Below are positions 18,112-25,639 of a stretch of DNA of 58,559 bases, in pieces. Source of the stretch: Lachnoclostridium edouardi (lineage in GTDB: Bacteria > Bacillota > Clostridia > Lachnospirales > Lachnospiraceae). Made by a program: the position numbers and the translations under genes. The first letter of the stretch is position 1; each line of letters begins with the position of its first letter. The notes beneath the pieces are model-generated. The model was not told where the DNA came from and ran no database searches. It worked only from the letters and a program-made list of their open reading frames with translations. The DNA lies in NCBI RefSeq assembly GCF_900240245.1, contig NZ_OESQ01000001.1:2665720-2724278 (forward strand), given 5' to 3'.

Positions 18112-19262
18112 GTAAAAGTATTTATATGGATTATGCAGCTACCAGTATTAAAAGGCCTGAAGCTGTTATACAGGCAGTGGCCTGGGCTATGGAATTTATG
18201 GGCAATCCAGGGAGAGGGGCTGGGGAACAGTCTTTAATCGCCTCCAGAACAGTGTTTGCCGCCAGGAAAAAATTGTGCAGGCTGTTTTCTGCAGAAGGCC
18301 CGGAACAGGTAGTATTTACTTTAAATGGGACAGAAAGCTTAAATACTGCTATAAAAGGCCTTATAAAGCCGGGAGACCATGTGGTGACAACATGTTTAGA
18401 GCACAATTCTGTGTTAAGGCCTTTATACCTTTTAGAGCAGGAGGGGGCAACCCTTACAGTCCTCCCCTTTAGCAGGGGAAAAAATACTGTGGACGCAGCA
18501 GATTTTCAGAAAGCTTTCCGCCCAAACACAAAGCTGGCTGTGTGCACTCACGCCTCAAATTTAACAGGAGATTTAAATAATATAGAGGAAATCGGAGCTG
18601 CCTGCAGGAAAAACGGAGTTTTGTTTTTAGTAGACGCGGCGCAGACAGCAGGAGTATTTCCTATTAATATGGAGAAAATGAATATTGACATTTTAAGCTT
18701 TACAGGACATAAAAGCTTAATGGGACCTCAGGGCACAGGGGGACTGTGCGTGAGAAAAGGTATAAATATAAAACCGATAAAAGTAGGCGGCAGCGGCATT
18801 CATTCCTTTTCCAAAACCCATCCGGAAAAACTGCCGGAGGCTTTGGAGGCGGGCACAGTAAACAGCCACGGAATAGCAGGCTTGCTGGCAGCCTTAGAAT
18901 TTCAGGAGAAAATGGGGCGGGAAAATATTTTCCAGAGAGAGAAAATGCTTACAAATAGGTTATATCAGGGCCTTAGGACAATTCCCGGAGTAAAAATTTA
19001 CGGAGAAAAGAAAGAGGAGAAGGCTCCTATTGTGGCCGTTAATTTTTTAGATTATGATTCGGCAGAGGTGGCAGACGAACTGGCGGAGCGATATGGAATT
19101 CAGACCAGAGCAGGAGGGCACTGCGCGCCTCTTCTCCACAAAGCCTACGGGACGGAAAAACAGGGAATGGTCAGATTTAGCTTGTCCTGGCAGAATACTG
19201 AGGAGGAAGTAGATCAGGTAATAGAGGCAGTCAGGCAGCTTAGCAGGGAGGAAGGTCTGTGA
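18108..19262 (+). CDS. Cysteine desulfurase / selenocysteine lyase-like aminotransferase class V
   Basis: This is a 384-residue PLP enzyme of fold type I. The PLP lysine is K202 in SFTGHKSLMG, and the catalytic cysteine is C339 in RAGGHCAPLLH. The DYAATSIKRP start and TNLTGDLNN-like cofactor loop fit the group II subfamily found beside selD. It removes sulfur or selenium from cysteine or selenocysteine. Its ATG overlaps the end of selD by four bases, so it is coupled, which suggests that it delivers selenium to SelD or to the hydroxylase cofactor. A purely sulfur role cannot be excluded. Confidence 0.9.
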   Translation: MSKSIYMDYAATSIKRPEAVIQAVAWAMEFMGNPGRGAGEQSLIASRTVFAARKKLCRLFSAEGPEQVVFTLNGTESLNTAIKGLIKPGDHVVTTCLEHNSVLRPLYLLEQEGATLTVLPFSRGKNTVDAADFQKAFRPNTKLAVCTHASNLTGDLNNIEEIGAACRKNGVLFLVDAAQTAGVFPINMEKMNIDILSFTGHKSLMGPQGTGGLCVRKGINIKPIKVGGSGIHSFSKTHPEKLPEALEAGTVNSHGIAGLLAALEFQEKMGRENIFQREKMLTNRLYQGLRTIPGVKIYGEKKEEKAPIVAVNFLDYDSAEVADELAERYGIQTRAGGHCAPLLHKAYGTEKQGMVRFSLSWQNTEEEVDQVIEAVRQLSREEGL

Positions 19263-19495
19263 GAAAAAAAGAAGACAGAATTGTAATTTCCTTTCACACT
19301 ACTACTGAGGCTGTGGCTATGGAGGACAGCTGCAGGAGAGATAAGATTCCGGGGAGAATGATTCCCCTTCCCACTGTCATTTCTGCAGGCTGCGGTTTAG
19401 CCTGGAGCTCTGAGGCAAAAAATCGGGAGATGATTCTTTCTTATATGGAAAAATCAGGGCTTGAGTATGAGACGGCAGGGATTTACAGAATTTAA
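19259..19495 (+). CDS. DUF3343 putative Se/S carrier protein
   Basis: This 78-residue protein starts at a GTG that overlaps the previous stop (GTGA), with GGAGGAAGG just upstream. DUF3343 proteins have a compact fold with a conserved cysteine, here in VISAGCGLAWS near residue 45, preceded by IPLPTVIS. They are found with selD and desulfurases and are thought to carry selenium or sulfur as a persulfide or perselenide. That role is inferred from neighbours and family naming, not shown. Confidence 0.82.
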   Translation: MRKKEDRIVISFHTTTEAVAMEDSCRRDKIPGRMIPLPTVISAGCGLAWSSEAKNREMILSYMEKSGLEYETAGIYRI

Positions 19496-19502
19496 AGGCA
19501 TT

Positions 19503-20270
19503 ATGTTAGGGGGAGGCCAGGTGGAAAGAAAGCCGGAAATCTGGACAATAGAAGAAAACTATTTAAAAAAAAGAAAAAAACCTTTGTACCAGGTATTAGG
19601 TTTACAGGCAGATGGGGAAAAGACTTTTGTAATCAGTCTGGTGGGAGGCGGGGGGAAAACGACGGCCGGCCGGCAGCTGGCCAGAGAATTTTCAGCCGCA
19701 GGATATAAAACTGCATTTACAACCAGCACAAAAATAAGAATTCCTGATGAAGGGTATTTGTCAGAAAACTTTGCCTCCTGGAAAAAACAATATCCAGAAG
19801 ATTATATAACAGCAGGAATTCCATGGAACCTTCAAAAATTAACAATGGTTCAGGGGGAACAGTGGGAGGAGCTGAAAAGCTGGGCAGATGTAATTATTGT
19901 GGAGGCGGACGGAGCCAGGATGCTGCCTATTAAGCTGCCGGCTGCCTGGGAGCCTGTAATACTGAAGGAAACCTCTGTAATCATAGGGTGCATAGGGCTG
20001 GACTGTATTGGAAAGCCCTGGAAACAGGTTTGCTTCCGGTGGGAGCTTGGGAAAGGCTTAAACGGCGGGGAAGTAATTACTCCTGAGAAGGCGGCAAAAG
20101 TGATATTGTCTGAGGATGGTTTAAAAAAAGGAACAGAGGGCAGGAGATATGTGCTCCTTTTAAATAAGGGAGATACAAAAGAAAGGCTGGAATACGGAAG
20201 AAAAATACTGGAGATCACACAGCTGGACGGAGGGATTACCAGCTTTAGAAGGAAGGGGCAGGAAAAATGA
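19503..20270 (+). CDS. yqeC: Selenium-dependent hydroxylase accessory protein YqeC
   Basis: This P-loop protein of about 255 residues contains ISLVGGGGKTTAGRQLA near residue 42, followed by TTSTKIRIP and VIIVEADGARMLPIK, the YqeC signature. It is a marker of the selenium-dependent molybdenum hydroxylase trait. It probably uses nucleotide hydrolysis for cofactor maturation; the step is not known. The start is uncertain: ATG 19503 is taken because it sits just after the preceding stop, GTG 19521 has a closer GGGAGG, and TTG 19461 would overlap DUF3343. Its end overlaps yqeB by four bases. Confidence 0.9.
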   Translation: MLGGGQVERKPEIWTIEENYLKKRKKPLYQVLGLQADGEKTFVISLVGGGGKTTAGRQLAREFSAAGYKTAFTTSTKIRIPDEGYLSENFASWKKQYPEDYITAGIPWNLQKLTMVQGEQWEELKSWADVIIVEADGARMLPIKLPAAWEPVILKETSVIIGCIGLDCIGKPWKQVCFRWELGKGLNGGEVITPEKAAKVILSEDGLKKGTEGRRYVLLLNKGDTKERLEYGRKILEITQLDGGITSFRRKGQEK

Positions 20271-21070
20271 ACAGACAAGTAGTGCTTATAAAAGGGGCGG
20301 GAGATTTGGCAACAGGAATTGCCTGCCGTCTGCATAACTGCGGTTTTGCCGTAGTAATGACAGAAATCCCGGCGCCTACCACTGTGCGGAGGACTGTGGC
20401 TTTTTCCAGAGCAGTTTATGAAAAAAAGGCTGTTGTGGAAGGAATCACAGGAGTTTTGTGCAAAACTGCAGAAGAAATACGAGAAGCTGTGGAGCACAGA
20501 CAAATCGGCGTGATTGTAGATGAACATTGTGAAATCAGGGAAAAACTGCATCCAGACGTTTTGGTGGATGCAATTTTGGCAAAGAAAAATACAGGCACAT
20601 GTATTAAAGACGCTCCTGTTGTAATTGGGGCGGGGCCAGGTTTTTTTGCAGGTAAGGACTGTCACTGTGTAGTAGAAACGAAAAGAGGCCATGATTTAGG
20701 CAGGTGTATTTACCAGGGCAGCGCGGCGCCTAATACTGGAGTGCCGGGATTAATCGCAGGTTATGGAAAAGAGAGGCTGATTAAAGCCACGGCGGAGGGA
20801 ATATTTAAAGGCAGAGCACAAATAGGACAAACTGTAAATGCAGGAGATGTTGTGGGTTATGCAGGAGAAACTCCGATCACTGTGGAAATCGGCGGAGTTA
20901 TCAGAGGTTTGCTTCAGGATGGAGTTTTGGTTTACAAGGGAATGAAGGCCGGGGATGTGGACCCAAGAGATGTAAAGGACAACTGTTATACTGTGTCTGA
21001 CAAGGCCAGAGCCATTGGAGGGGGAGTTTTAGAAGGTATTTTAACCTTAGAATATGGAGACAGAAAATAA
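20267..21070 (+). CDS. yqeB: Selenium-dependent molybdenum hydroxylase system protein YqeB (EF2563 family)
   Basis: This 267-residue protein begins with a Rossmann-like loop, LIKGAGDLATGIACRLHNCG (residues 7-26). It continues with GAGPGFFAGKDCHCVVET and a late biotinyl-like hairpin (GQTVNAGDVVGYAGETP). It belongs to the EF2563/YqeB family, found only in genomes with selD and selenium-dependent molybdenum hydroxylases. Its exact reaction is unknown; a role in selenium insertion or in nucleotide-linked cofactor handling is proposed by association. Four-base overlap with yqeC indicates coupling, and the MocA-like gene follows 15 bp later. Confidence 0.92.
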   Translation: MNRQVVLIKGAGDLATGIACRLHNCGFAVVMTEIPAPTTVRRTVAFSRAVYEKKAVVEGITGVLCKTAEEIREAVEHRQIGVIVDEHCEIREKLHPDVLVDAILAKKNTGTCIKDAPVVIGAGPGFFAGKDCHCVVETKRGHDLGRCIYQGSAAPNTGVPGLIAGYGKERLIKATAEGIFKGRAQIGQTVNAGDVVGYAGETPITVEIGGVIRGLLQDGVLVYKGMKAGDVDPRDVKDNCYTVSDKARAIGGGVLEGILTLEYGDRK

Positions 21071-21085
21071 GGGAAAGGAAGTCGC

Positions 21086-21670
21086 ATGGAAAAAGCTTTA
21101 GTTTTATTGGCGGCAGGGGACGGCAGAAGATTCGGCGGCAATAAGCTGTTTTATCCTGTAGAGGGAATTCCTATGTACAAAAGAATCAGCAGTCAGATTC
21201 TCACATTAGATAAAAAAATTTTTTCTGCTAAAATTTTAGTAACTCAGTACCAGGATATAGGGAGAGAGCTGGAAAAACAAGGCTTTACTGTGATTATGAA
21301 TCATTGCAGCCATCTGGGGATTTCTCATTCTATAAAGCTGGCTGTTCTGGAGGCAGAAAAAAATGAAAATCTTCAGGCTCTTTGCTTTACTGTGTGCGAC
21401 CAGCCCTGGCTCACCGGAAAAACTATTGAAAAGCTTATTTGTCAGTGGGAGAAAAGCAAAAAAGGAATGGGCTGCACTGCGTTTTCCAAACAGACAGGAA
21501 ATCCTGCTGTGTTTGAGAGAAAATACTGGAGGGAGCTTTTAGAATTAAGGGGGGACAAGGGAGGAAAGAAAGTAATTATGTCCCACCAGGAGGATGTATT
21601 TTATATGCAGGTGGAGCATGAAAAGGAGCTTTGGGATATAGATTTTCCAATCCGGGAGCAGGGAGATTAA
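21086..21670 (+). CDS. MocA-like molybdenum cofactor nucleotidyltransferase
   Basis: This 194-residue protein is a MobA-like NTP transferase. Its N-terminal LLAAGDGRRFGGNKLFYPV matches the LAxGxSxRxGxxK nucleotide loop, and FTVCDQPWLTG (about residues 98-108) is the D-Q-P metal motif. MocA attaches CMP to molybdopterin for xanthine-dehydrogenase-type enzymes. Its place at the end of the selD-yqeC-yqeB set suggests that it supplies molybdopterin cytosine dinucleotide to the selenium-containing hydroxylase. No hydroxylase structural gene is in this window. Confidence 0.85.
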   Translation: MEKALVLLAAGDGRRFGGNKLFYPVEGIPMYKRISSQILTLDKKIFSAKILVTQYQDIGRELEKQGFTVIMNHCSHLGISHSIKLAVLEAEKNENLQALCFTVCDQPWLTGKTIEKLICQWEKSKKGMGCTAFSKQTGNPAVFERKYWRELLELRGDKGGKKVIMSHQEDVFYMQVEHEKELWDIDFPIREQGD

Positions 21671-21732
21671 GATAGTCAAATACGTCAGATTATGATATGA
21701 TGGGTAAAGTTATTAACACTTGGAGGAAGAAT

Positions 21733-23130
21733 ATGACAGGTTCAGCAAAAATAATTAGCTTTAATGATAACGCTCACGCTATTGTTTCATCTGCAGGCAG
21801 AATTTCTACTACAAAGGGATCTGCCAATGAAATATATGAGAAATCATGTTCCAATGATAAGGAAAAAAATATTAACTTAATTAATAAGATTTTATCATCT
21901 GGCCACGAGTCAGTTATAGAGCATATATTTTTTAATTTATCTTTTGATAATGTGTCTGTTTTCGTAGAGCAGTTTTTAATAGAATTTCGGTTAGCGTCTT
22001 TTACAGTAAAGTCCAGAAGATATGTGGATTTTGGAAAAATGGGTTATTTTACTCCGGATTTTTCCCATTATGAGCAGGAGAAAAAAGAAAAACTGGAGAA
22101 TTTGTACTCCTCTCATATGGAATATTTATTCCAGCAGTATAATGAGCTGATTGAGGCGGGAATTCCAAAAGAGGACGCCCGGTTTGTGCTGCCCTACAGC
22201 TTTAGAAGTAATTTTTATTGCTCTGTAAACGCCCGCCAGCTAATAAAAATTATGAATGAAATGGTATACGGGAGAGGAAAAAATTATCCTGAATTAGTAG
22301 AGCTGGGCCAGTCTTTGTTTGCACAGTGTGAAGAAAAGCTGCCGTTTTTGGCGGTGAGAAAACCGGACATGGCAAAGGATACAAAACTGGCGGAAATCTT
22401 TGACAATGGAGAGAAAAAAGCAGACCAGTCTAAAACGCCTTTTGTATCAGTAATCAGCAGCACAGAACATCCAGAGGAGCTGATTGTAAAGGCGGCGGCC
22501 TTAAATTATGGCTGCAGTGACCTGGAGTTAGTGAATGCCTGGAGCAAGGATGAGAAAAAACAGAAATTAATTATAAAAGAGCTGTTAAAAACAGGCAGAA
22601 AAAGAGAGCTGGAACAGGTGGATTTTACAGTTATATTCCACAAAATTTCTCTGGCCGGAATTACTCATTTAGTCCGCCACAGAATGCAGTCTATTATTAT
22701 TCCAGGATATATTAAAAACTGCAGCTATAAAAAATATGTGCTTCCTGAAAGCATTGTAGAAGCAGGCCTGGAGGATAAATATAAAGAAGTATTTGAAAAA
22801 AGCGAAGATGCAGTAAAACAGCTGGAGGAGCTGGGATTTTATTACTGGGACAAGGCATACCTTTTGTTAAGCGGAATGACTGTGCCGGTGATGACTACTA
22901 TTAACGCCCATGAATTATACACATTTTTCAGGCTTAGAACATGCAACAGAGCCCAGTGGGAGATTAAGAATAATGCGGACCAGCTTTTAAAGCTTTTAAG
23001 ACAAAAGCATCCTGTGCTGTTTTCTTATTTTGGCCCTACTTGCTTTATGACGGGAAAGTGTTCAGAAGGAGCTATGACCTGCGGAAAAATGAAAAAGGTC
23101 TGCAGCTTTTATGAGAGTAATGAATTATGA
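21733..23130 (+). CDS. thyX: Tandem-domain FAD-dependent thymidylate synthase (ThyX)
   Basis: This 465-residue protein consists of two fused ThyX domains, about twice the usual length. Domain 1 (about 1-215) has FRLASFTVKSRRY at residues 85-97. It keeps the R, S and SxRY end of the RHRxxSxNxxSxRY motif but lacks the first RH. Domain 2 (about 235-465) keeps RHR at 315-317 but lacks the rest, reading MQSIIIPGYIKNCSYKKY. A typical ThyX C-terminal NAHELYTFFRLRTCNRAQWEI and a cysteine-rich tail follow. ThyX makes dTMP from dUMP with methylene-THF and FADH2. ATG 21733 has GGAGGA five bases upstream. The ATGA overlap with the next gene suggests coupling. Confidence 0.88.
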   Translation: MTGSAKIISFNDNAHAIVSSAGRISTTKGSANEIYEKSCSNDKEKNINLINKILSSGHESVIEHIFFNLSFDNVSVFVEQFLIEFRLASFTVKSRRYVDFGKMGYFTPDFSHYEQEKKEKLENLYSSHMEYLFQQYNELIEAGIPKEDARFVLPYSFRSNFYCSVNARQLIKIMNEMVYGRGKNYPELVELGQSLFAQCEEKLPFLAVRKPDMAKDTKLAEIFDNGEKKADQSKTPFVSVISSTEHPEELIVKAAALNYGCSDLELVNAWSKDEKKQKLIIKELLKTGRKRELEQVDFTVIFHKISLAGITHLVRHRMQSIIIPGYIKNCSYKKYVLPESIVEAGLEDKYKEVFEKSEDAVKQLEELGFYYWDKAYLLLSGMTVPVMTTINAHELYTFFRLRTCNRAQWEIKNNADQLLKLLRQKHPVLFSYFGPTCFMTGKCSEGAMTCGKMKKVCSFYESNEL

Positions 23131-24011
23131 TAAATCATATATATGACGTAAGCGGAGATCTTCCGGGAAATGTATTTCTGATTAAGGGGGAAAAAAACTT
23201 CCTTTTTGACACAGGCATGGCCTGCTGCGGGGAGAAAATGGCAGAACGCACAGAGGAGGCTTTAAAGGGAGAGAAGCTGGACTATGTATTTCTTACCCAT
23301 TCTCACTATGATCACGTTTCCGGCCTCCCTTTTTTAAGAAGAAAATGGCCTGACTTAACAGTATATACGGCGCCTCACGGAAAAGGGGTTCTGGAAAAGG
23401 AATCTGCTTTGGCGGCTATCCGCCGTATGAATCTGGCGGGAGCAAAAGTTCAGAATATGAAAGAGCCTGCTTATGAGGAGTGGGAATTAAGGGCTGATAA
23501 AACATTGACTGACGGCCAGTCTGTAGATTTGGGGAGCTGGCAGGTTACAGCAGTAGAAACGCCGGGCCACACCAGGGACTGCCTTTCGTATTTAGTGAAA
23601 AGAAGGGGCTGTGAAAAAGCCTTGCTTATGTGCTGTGAAACTGCAGGGGTCTACGCAGGAGAAGCAGGCTTTATGCCTTGCTTTTTAGTTGGATATACCA
23701 GCGCCATTCAGTCTATAGAAAAGATGAAAGGCCTGGGAGCCCAGTTGATTTTGCTTTCCCACTACGGCATAATATCTTTACAGCAAAGCCCTGATATTTG
23801 GGAAAAATGTCTGGAGGACGCAAAAAAGGCTAAGTCTGTAATGGAAAAGGCGGTTCTTTCCAATATGACTGAGGAGGAGCAAATAAAGGCTATGGCGGAA
23901 GTTTTCTGGACAGAGCCGGTGTGGCCGTACCAGCCTTTTGACGCCTTTGCAGCTAATATGAAAGCTATGCTGAAAACTGTAAGACAGGAGACGTTGGGGA
24001 GGAATTTTTAA
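23127..24011 (+). CDS. MBL-fold metal-dependent hydrolase
   Basis: This 294-residue protein has the metallo-beta-lactamase fold. FLTHSHYDHVSG (about residues 55-66) is the HxHxDH metal motif, and VETPGHTRDCLSYLV (about 147-161) gives the next histidine. The N-terminus (VFLIKGEKNFLFDTG) is typical of glyoxalase-II-like members. The start codon overlaps the thyX stop by four bases, and folA begins one base after its end, so it sits inside a thymidylate/folate set. A housecleaning role for a folate or nucleotide by-product is possible but is inference. No cellular substrate is identifiable. Confidence 0.85.
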   Translation: MINHIYDVSGDLPGNVFLIKGEKNFLFDTGMACCGEKMAERTEEALKGEKLDYVFLTHSHYDHVSGLPFLRRKWPDLTVYTAPHGKGVLEKESALAAIRRMNLAGAKVQNMKEPAYEEWELRADKTLTDGQSVDLGSWQVTAVETPGHTRDCLSYLVKRRGCEKALLMCCETAGVYAGEAGFMPCFLVGYTSAIQSIEKMKGLGAQLILLSHYGIISLQQSPDIWEKCLEDAKKAKSVMEKAVLSNMTEEEQIKAMAEVFWTEPVWPYQPFDAFAANMKAMLKTVRQETLGRNF

Positions 24012-24012
24012 C

Positions 24013-24513
24013 ATGAATATAATTGCGGCAGTAGATAAAAATTGGGCTATAGGAAAGCAGGGAGGCCTTCTTGTATCTATACCTGACGATATGAAGCTGT
24101 TTAGGGAGGAAACTCTTGGAAAGGTTGTAGTTATGGGAAGAAAAACCCTGGAAAGCCTGCCTGGGGGACAGCCTTTATATGGAAGAACTAATATTGTGCT
24201 TACCTCTGACAAAAACTACAAGGTAAAGGGAGCCATTATCTGCCACAGCTTAAAGGAGGCTTTATGGGAGCTGGAAAGATACCCGTCAGAAGACGTTTTT
24301 ATAGCCGGAGGACAAAGTATTTATGAACAGTTTCTGCCGTACTGCAATATAGCCCATATTACCTGGATTGATTTTACGTATGAGGCTGATACGTGGATGG
24401 AAAATCTGGACAAGCATCCTCAGTGGAAAATGATTTTGGAAAGCGAGGAGCAAACATATTTTAACTTATGTTATTCTTTCAGAATGTACAAGAGGGTAAA
24501 GCAGACATTTTAG
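24013..24513 (+). CDS. folA: Dihydrofolate reductase
   Basis: The 166-residue length is standard for bacterial DHFR. The N-terminal MNIIAAVDKNWAIGKQGGL holds the Met20-loop region. IPDDMKLFREETLG supplies the acidic active-site residue (Asp near 27), and VVMGRKTLESLP is the NADPH-binding segment, followed by VFIAGGQSIYEQF. It reduces dihydrofolate to tetrahydrofolate. It lies in one transcript with thyX, which regenerates THF directly and therefore usually makes DHFR less necessary; keeping both is notable. Confidence 0.95.
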   Translation: MNIIAAVDKNWAIGKQGGLLVSIPDDMKLFREETLGKVVVMGRKTLESLPGGQPLYGRTNIVLTSDKNYKVKGAIICHSLKEALWELERYPSEDVFIAGGQSIYEQFLPYCNIAHITWIDFTYEADTWMENLDKHPQWKMILESEEQTYFNLCYSFRMYKRVKQTF

Positions 24514-24532
24514 CCTAGAAAGAGAGACTAAT

Positions 24533-25465
24533 ATGAATTTACAGTTTTTGCGGTATGCAGCGGAAGTAGAAAAGACAGGTTCCTTTACTCAGGCAGCTGA
24601 AAATCTGTATATGAATCAGCCTCACCTGAGCAGGGCTGTCAGGGAGTTGGAAAAGGAAATGGGGTTTTCCATTTTCAACAGAACCGGCAGAGGAATTGTG
24701 CCTACAGAGGCAGGGGAGGAATTTTTGCGCCATGCCAAAGAGGTGCTGGCAAAGGTGGACCAGCTGGAGCAGCTGAAAGACAAAAATGAAAAGAAAAAAT
24801 ATTGTCTTTGTCTGGCGGCAGTCAGGGCAGAATATATTCAAAATGCAGTGGCTGCTTTTGCAGCAGAACATACAGGTGAAAAGGAAATGTCCCTTCATTT
24901 TGAAGAAACAGGGGCCAGAGAAGTGATTTCCCGTGTAGGAGAAAAAGTCTGCAGCCTGGGGATTACCCGCTATCCAAGCGCCTATGCCTCTTATTATCAG
25001 AAGCTGATGAAAGAAAAAAATCTGGTCTACCATGAGCTGGTCAGCTTCCCTTACTTGGTGGTTATGAAGAAAAATCATTCCTTAGCTGAAAAGAAGGAGC
25101 TTACATATTTAGATTTAGCCCAGTATACTGAGGTCATATATGGAAGCGAAATCATTCCGGATTTTAGTTTCAGCGCAGATTCCCAGGAGGGGAAAAAATG
25201 TATTTATGTTCAGGATAAGGACAGCGGCCGTCAAATGGTGAAGCTGGTGCCCGGAGCATATATGTGGGACGCCCCCGGCTCAGAAGCTTTGAACCTTTCT
25301 CAGGGACTGGTGCAGAGAATCTGCAGCCGCCCGGGAAATGAATATAAGGACGTGGCTATTTACAGGCAGGACTGCAGGCAGACAGAGGCAGAAAAACGTT
25401 TGTTGCGTATTGTGGAGAATGAGGCTGTTAAAAGTAATAAGATAATAGAAAGAATAACAAAGTGA
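24533..25465 (+). CDS. LysR family transcriptional regulator
   Basis: This 310-residue protein has a LysR winged helix at residues 1-60: FLRYAAEVEKTGSFTQAAEN, then LYMNQPHLSRAVRELEKEMG. A substrate-binding-type effector domain spans about 90-295. AGAGAGACT precedes the ATG 20 bp after folA. It is the last gene before a terminator and an Fe-alcohol dehydrogenase. LysR genes often control a divergent neighbour, but here both neighbours lie on the same strand, so the target is not obvious. Confidence 0.9.
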   Translation: MNLQFLRYAAEVEKTGSFTQAAENLYMNQPHLSRAVRELEKEMGFSIFNRTGRGIVPTEAGEEFLRHAKEVLAKVDQLEQLKDKNEKKKYCLCLAAVRAEYIQNAVAAFAAEHTGEKEMSLHFEETGAREVISRVGEKVCSLGITRYPSAYASYYQKLMKEKNLVYHELVSFPYLVVMKKNHSLAEKKELTYLDLAQYTEVIYGSEIIPDFSFSADSQEGKKCIYVQDKDSGRQMVKLVPGAYMWDAPGSEALNLSQGLVQRICSRPGNEYKDVAIYRQDCRQTEAEKRLLRIVENEAVKSNKIIERITK

Positions 25466-25476
25466 AATAAAATAAG

Positions 25477-25512
25477 AGGAATGCCTGAAAGGAATAAAGG
25501 TATTCCTTTTTT
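25477..25512 (+). terminator. Rho-independent terminator after lysR
   Basis: AGGAATGCCT (25477-25486) pairs with AGGTATTCCT (25498-25507), with one G-T pair, and a run of Ts follows. It closes the long addB-lysR run before the alcohol dehydrogenase leader. Confidence 0.8.
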
Positions 25513-25550
25513 GTATCTTCCAAAAAAGAAAAAAGTATGTTATATTTATA

Positions 25551-25568
25551 ACGTTAATAAAATAACAA
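25551..25568. promoter_or_regulatory. Possible Rex operator before the alcohol dehydrogenase
   Basis: On the minus strand the site reads TTGTTA-N6-TAACGT, close to the Firmicutes Rex consensus TTGTTA-N6-TAACAA (six of six in one half, four of six in the other). Rex represses fermentative dehydrogenases when NADH is low, which suits the gene that follows. The -10/-35 context is A+T rich and not sharp. Confidence 0.45.
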
Positions 25569-25639
25569 ACAAAAATTACATAAAACTAAGAACTTACGTA
25601 AAAACAAATCTAAAATTAATAAAAAAAGGAGAAACAGAC

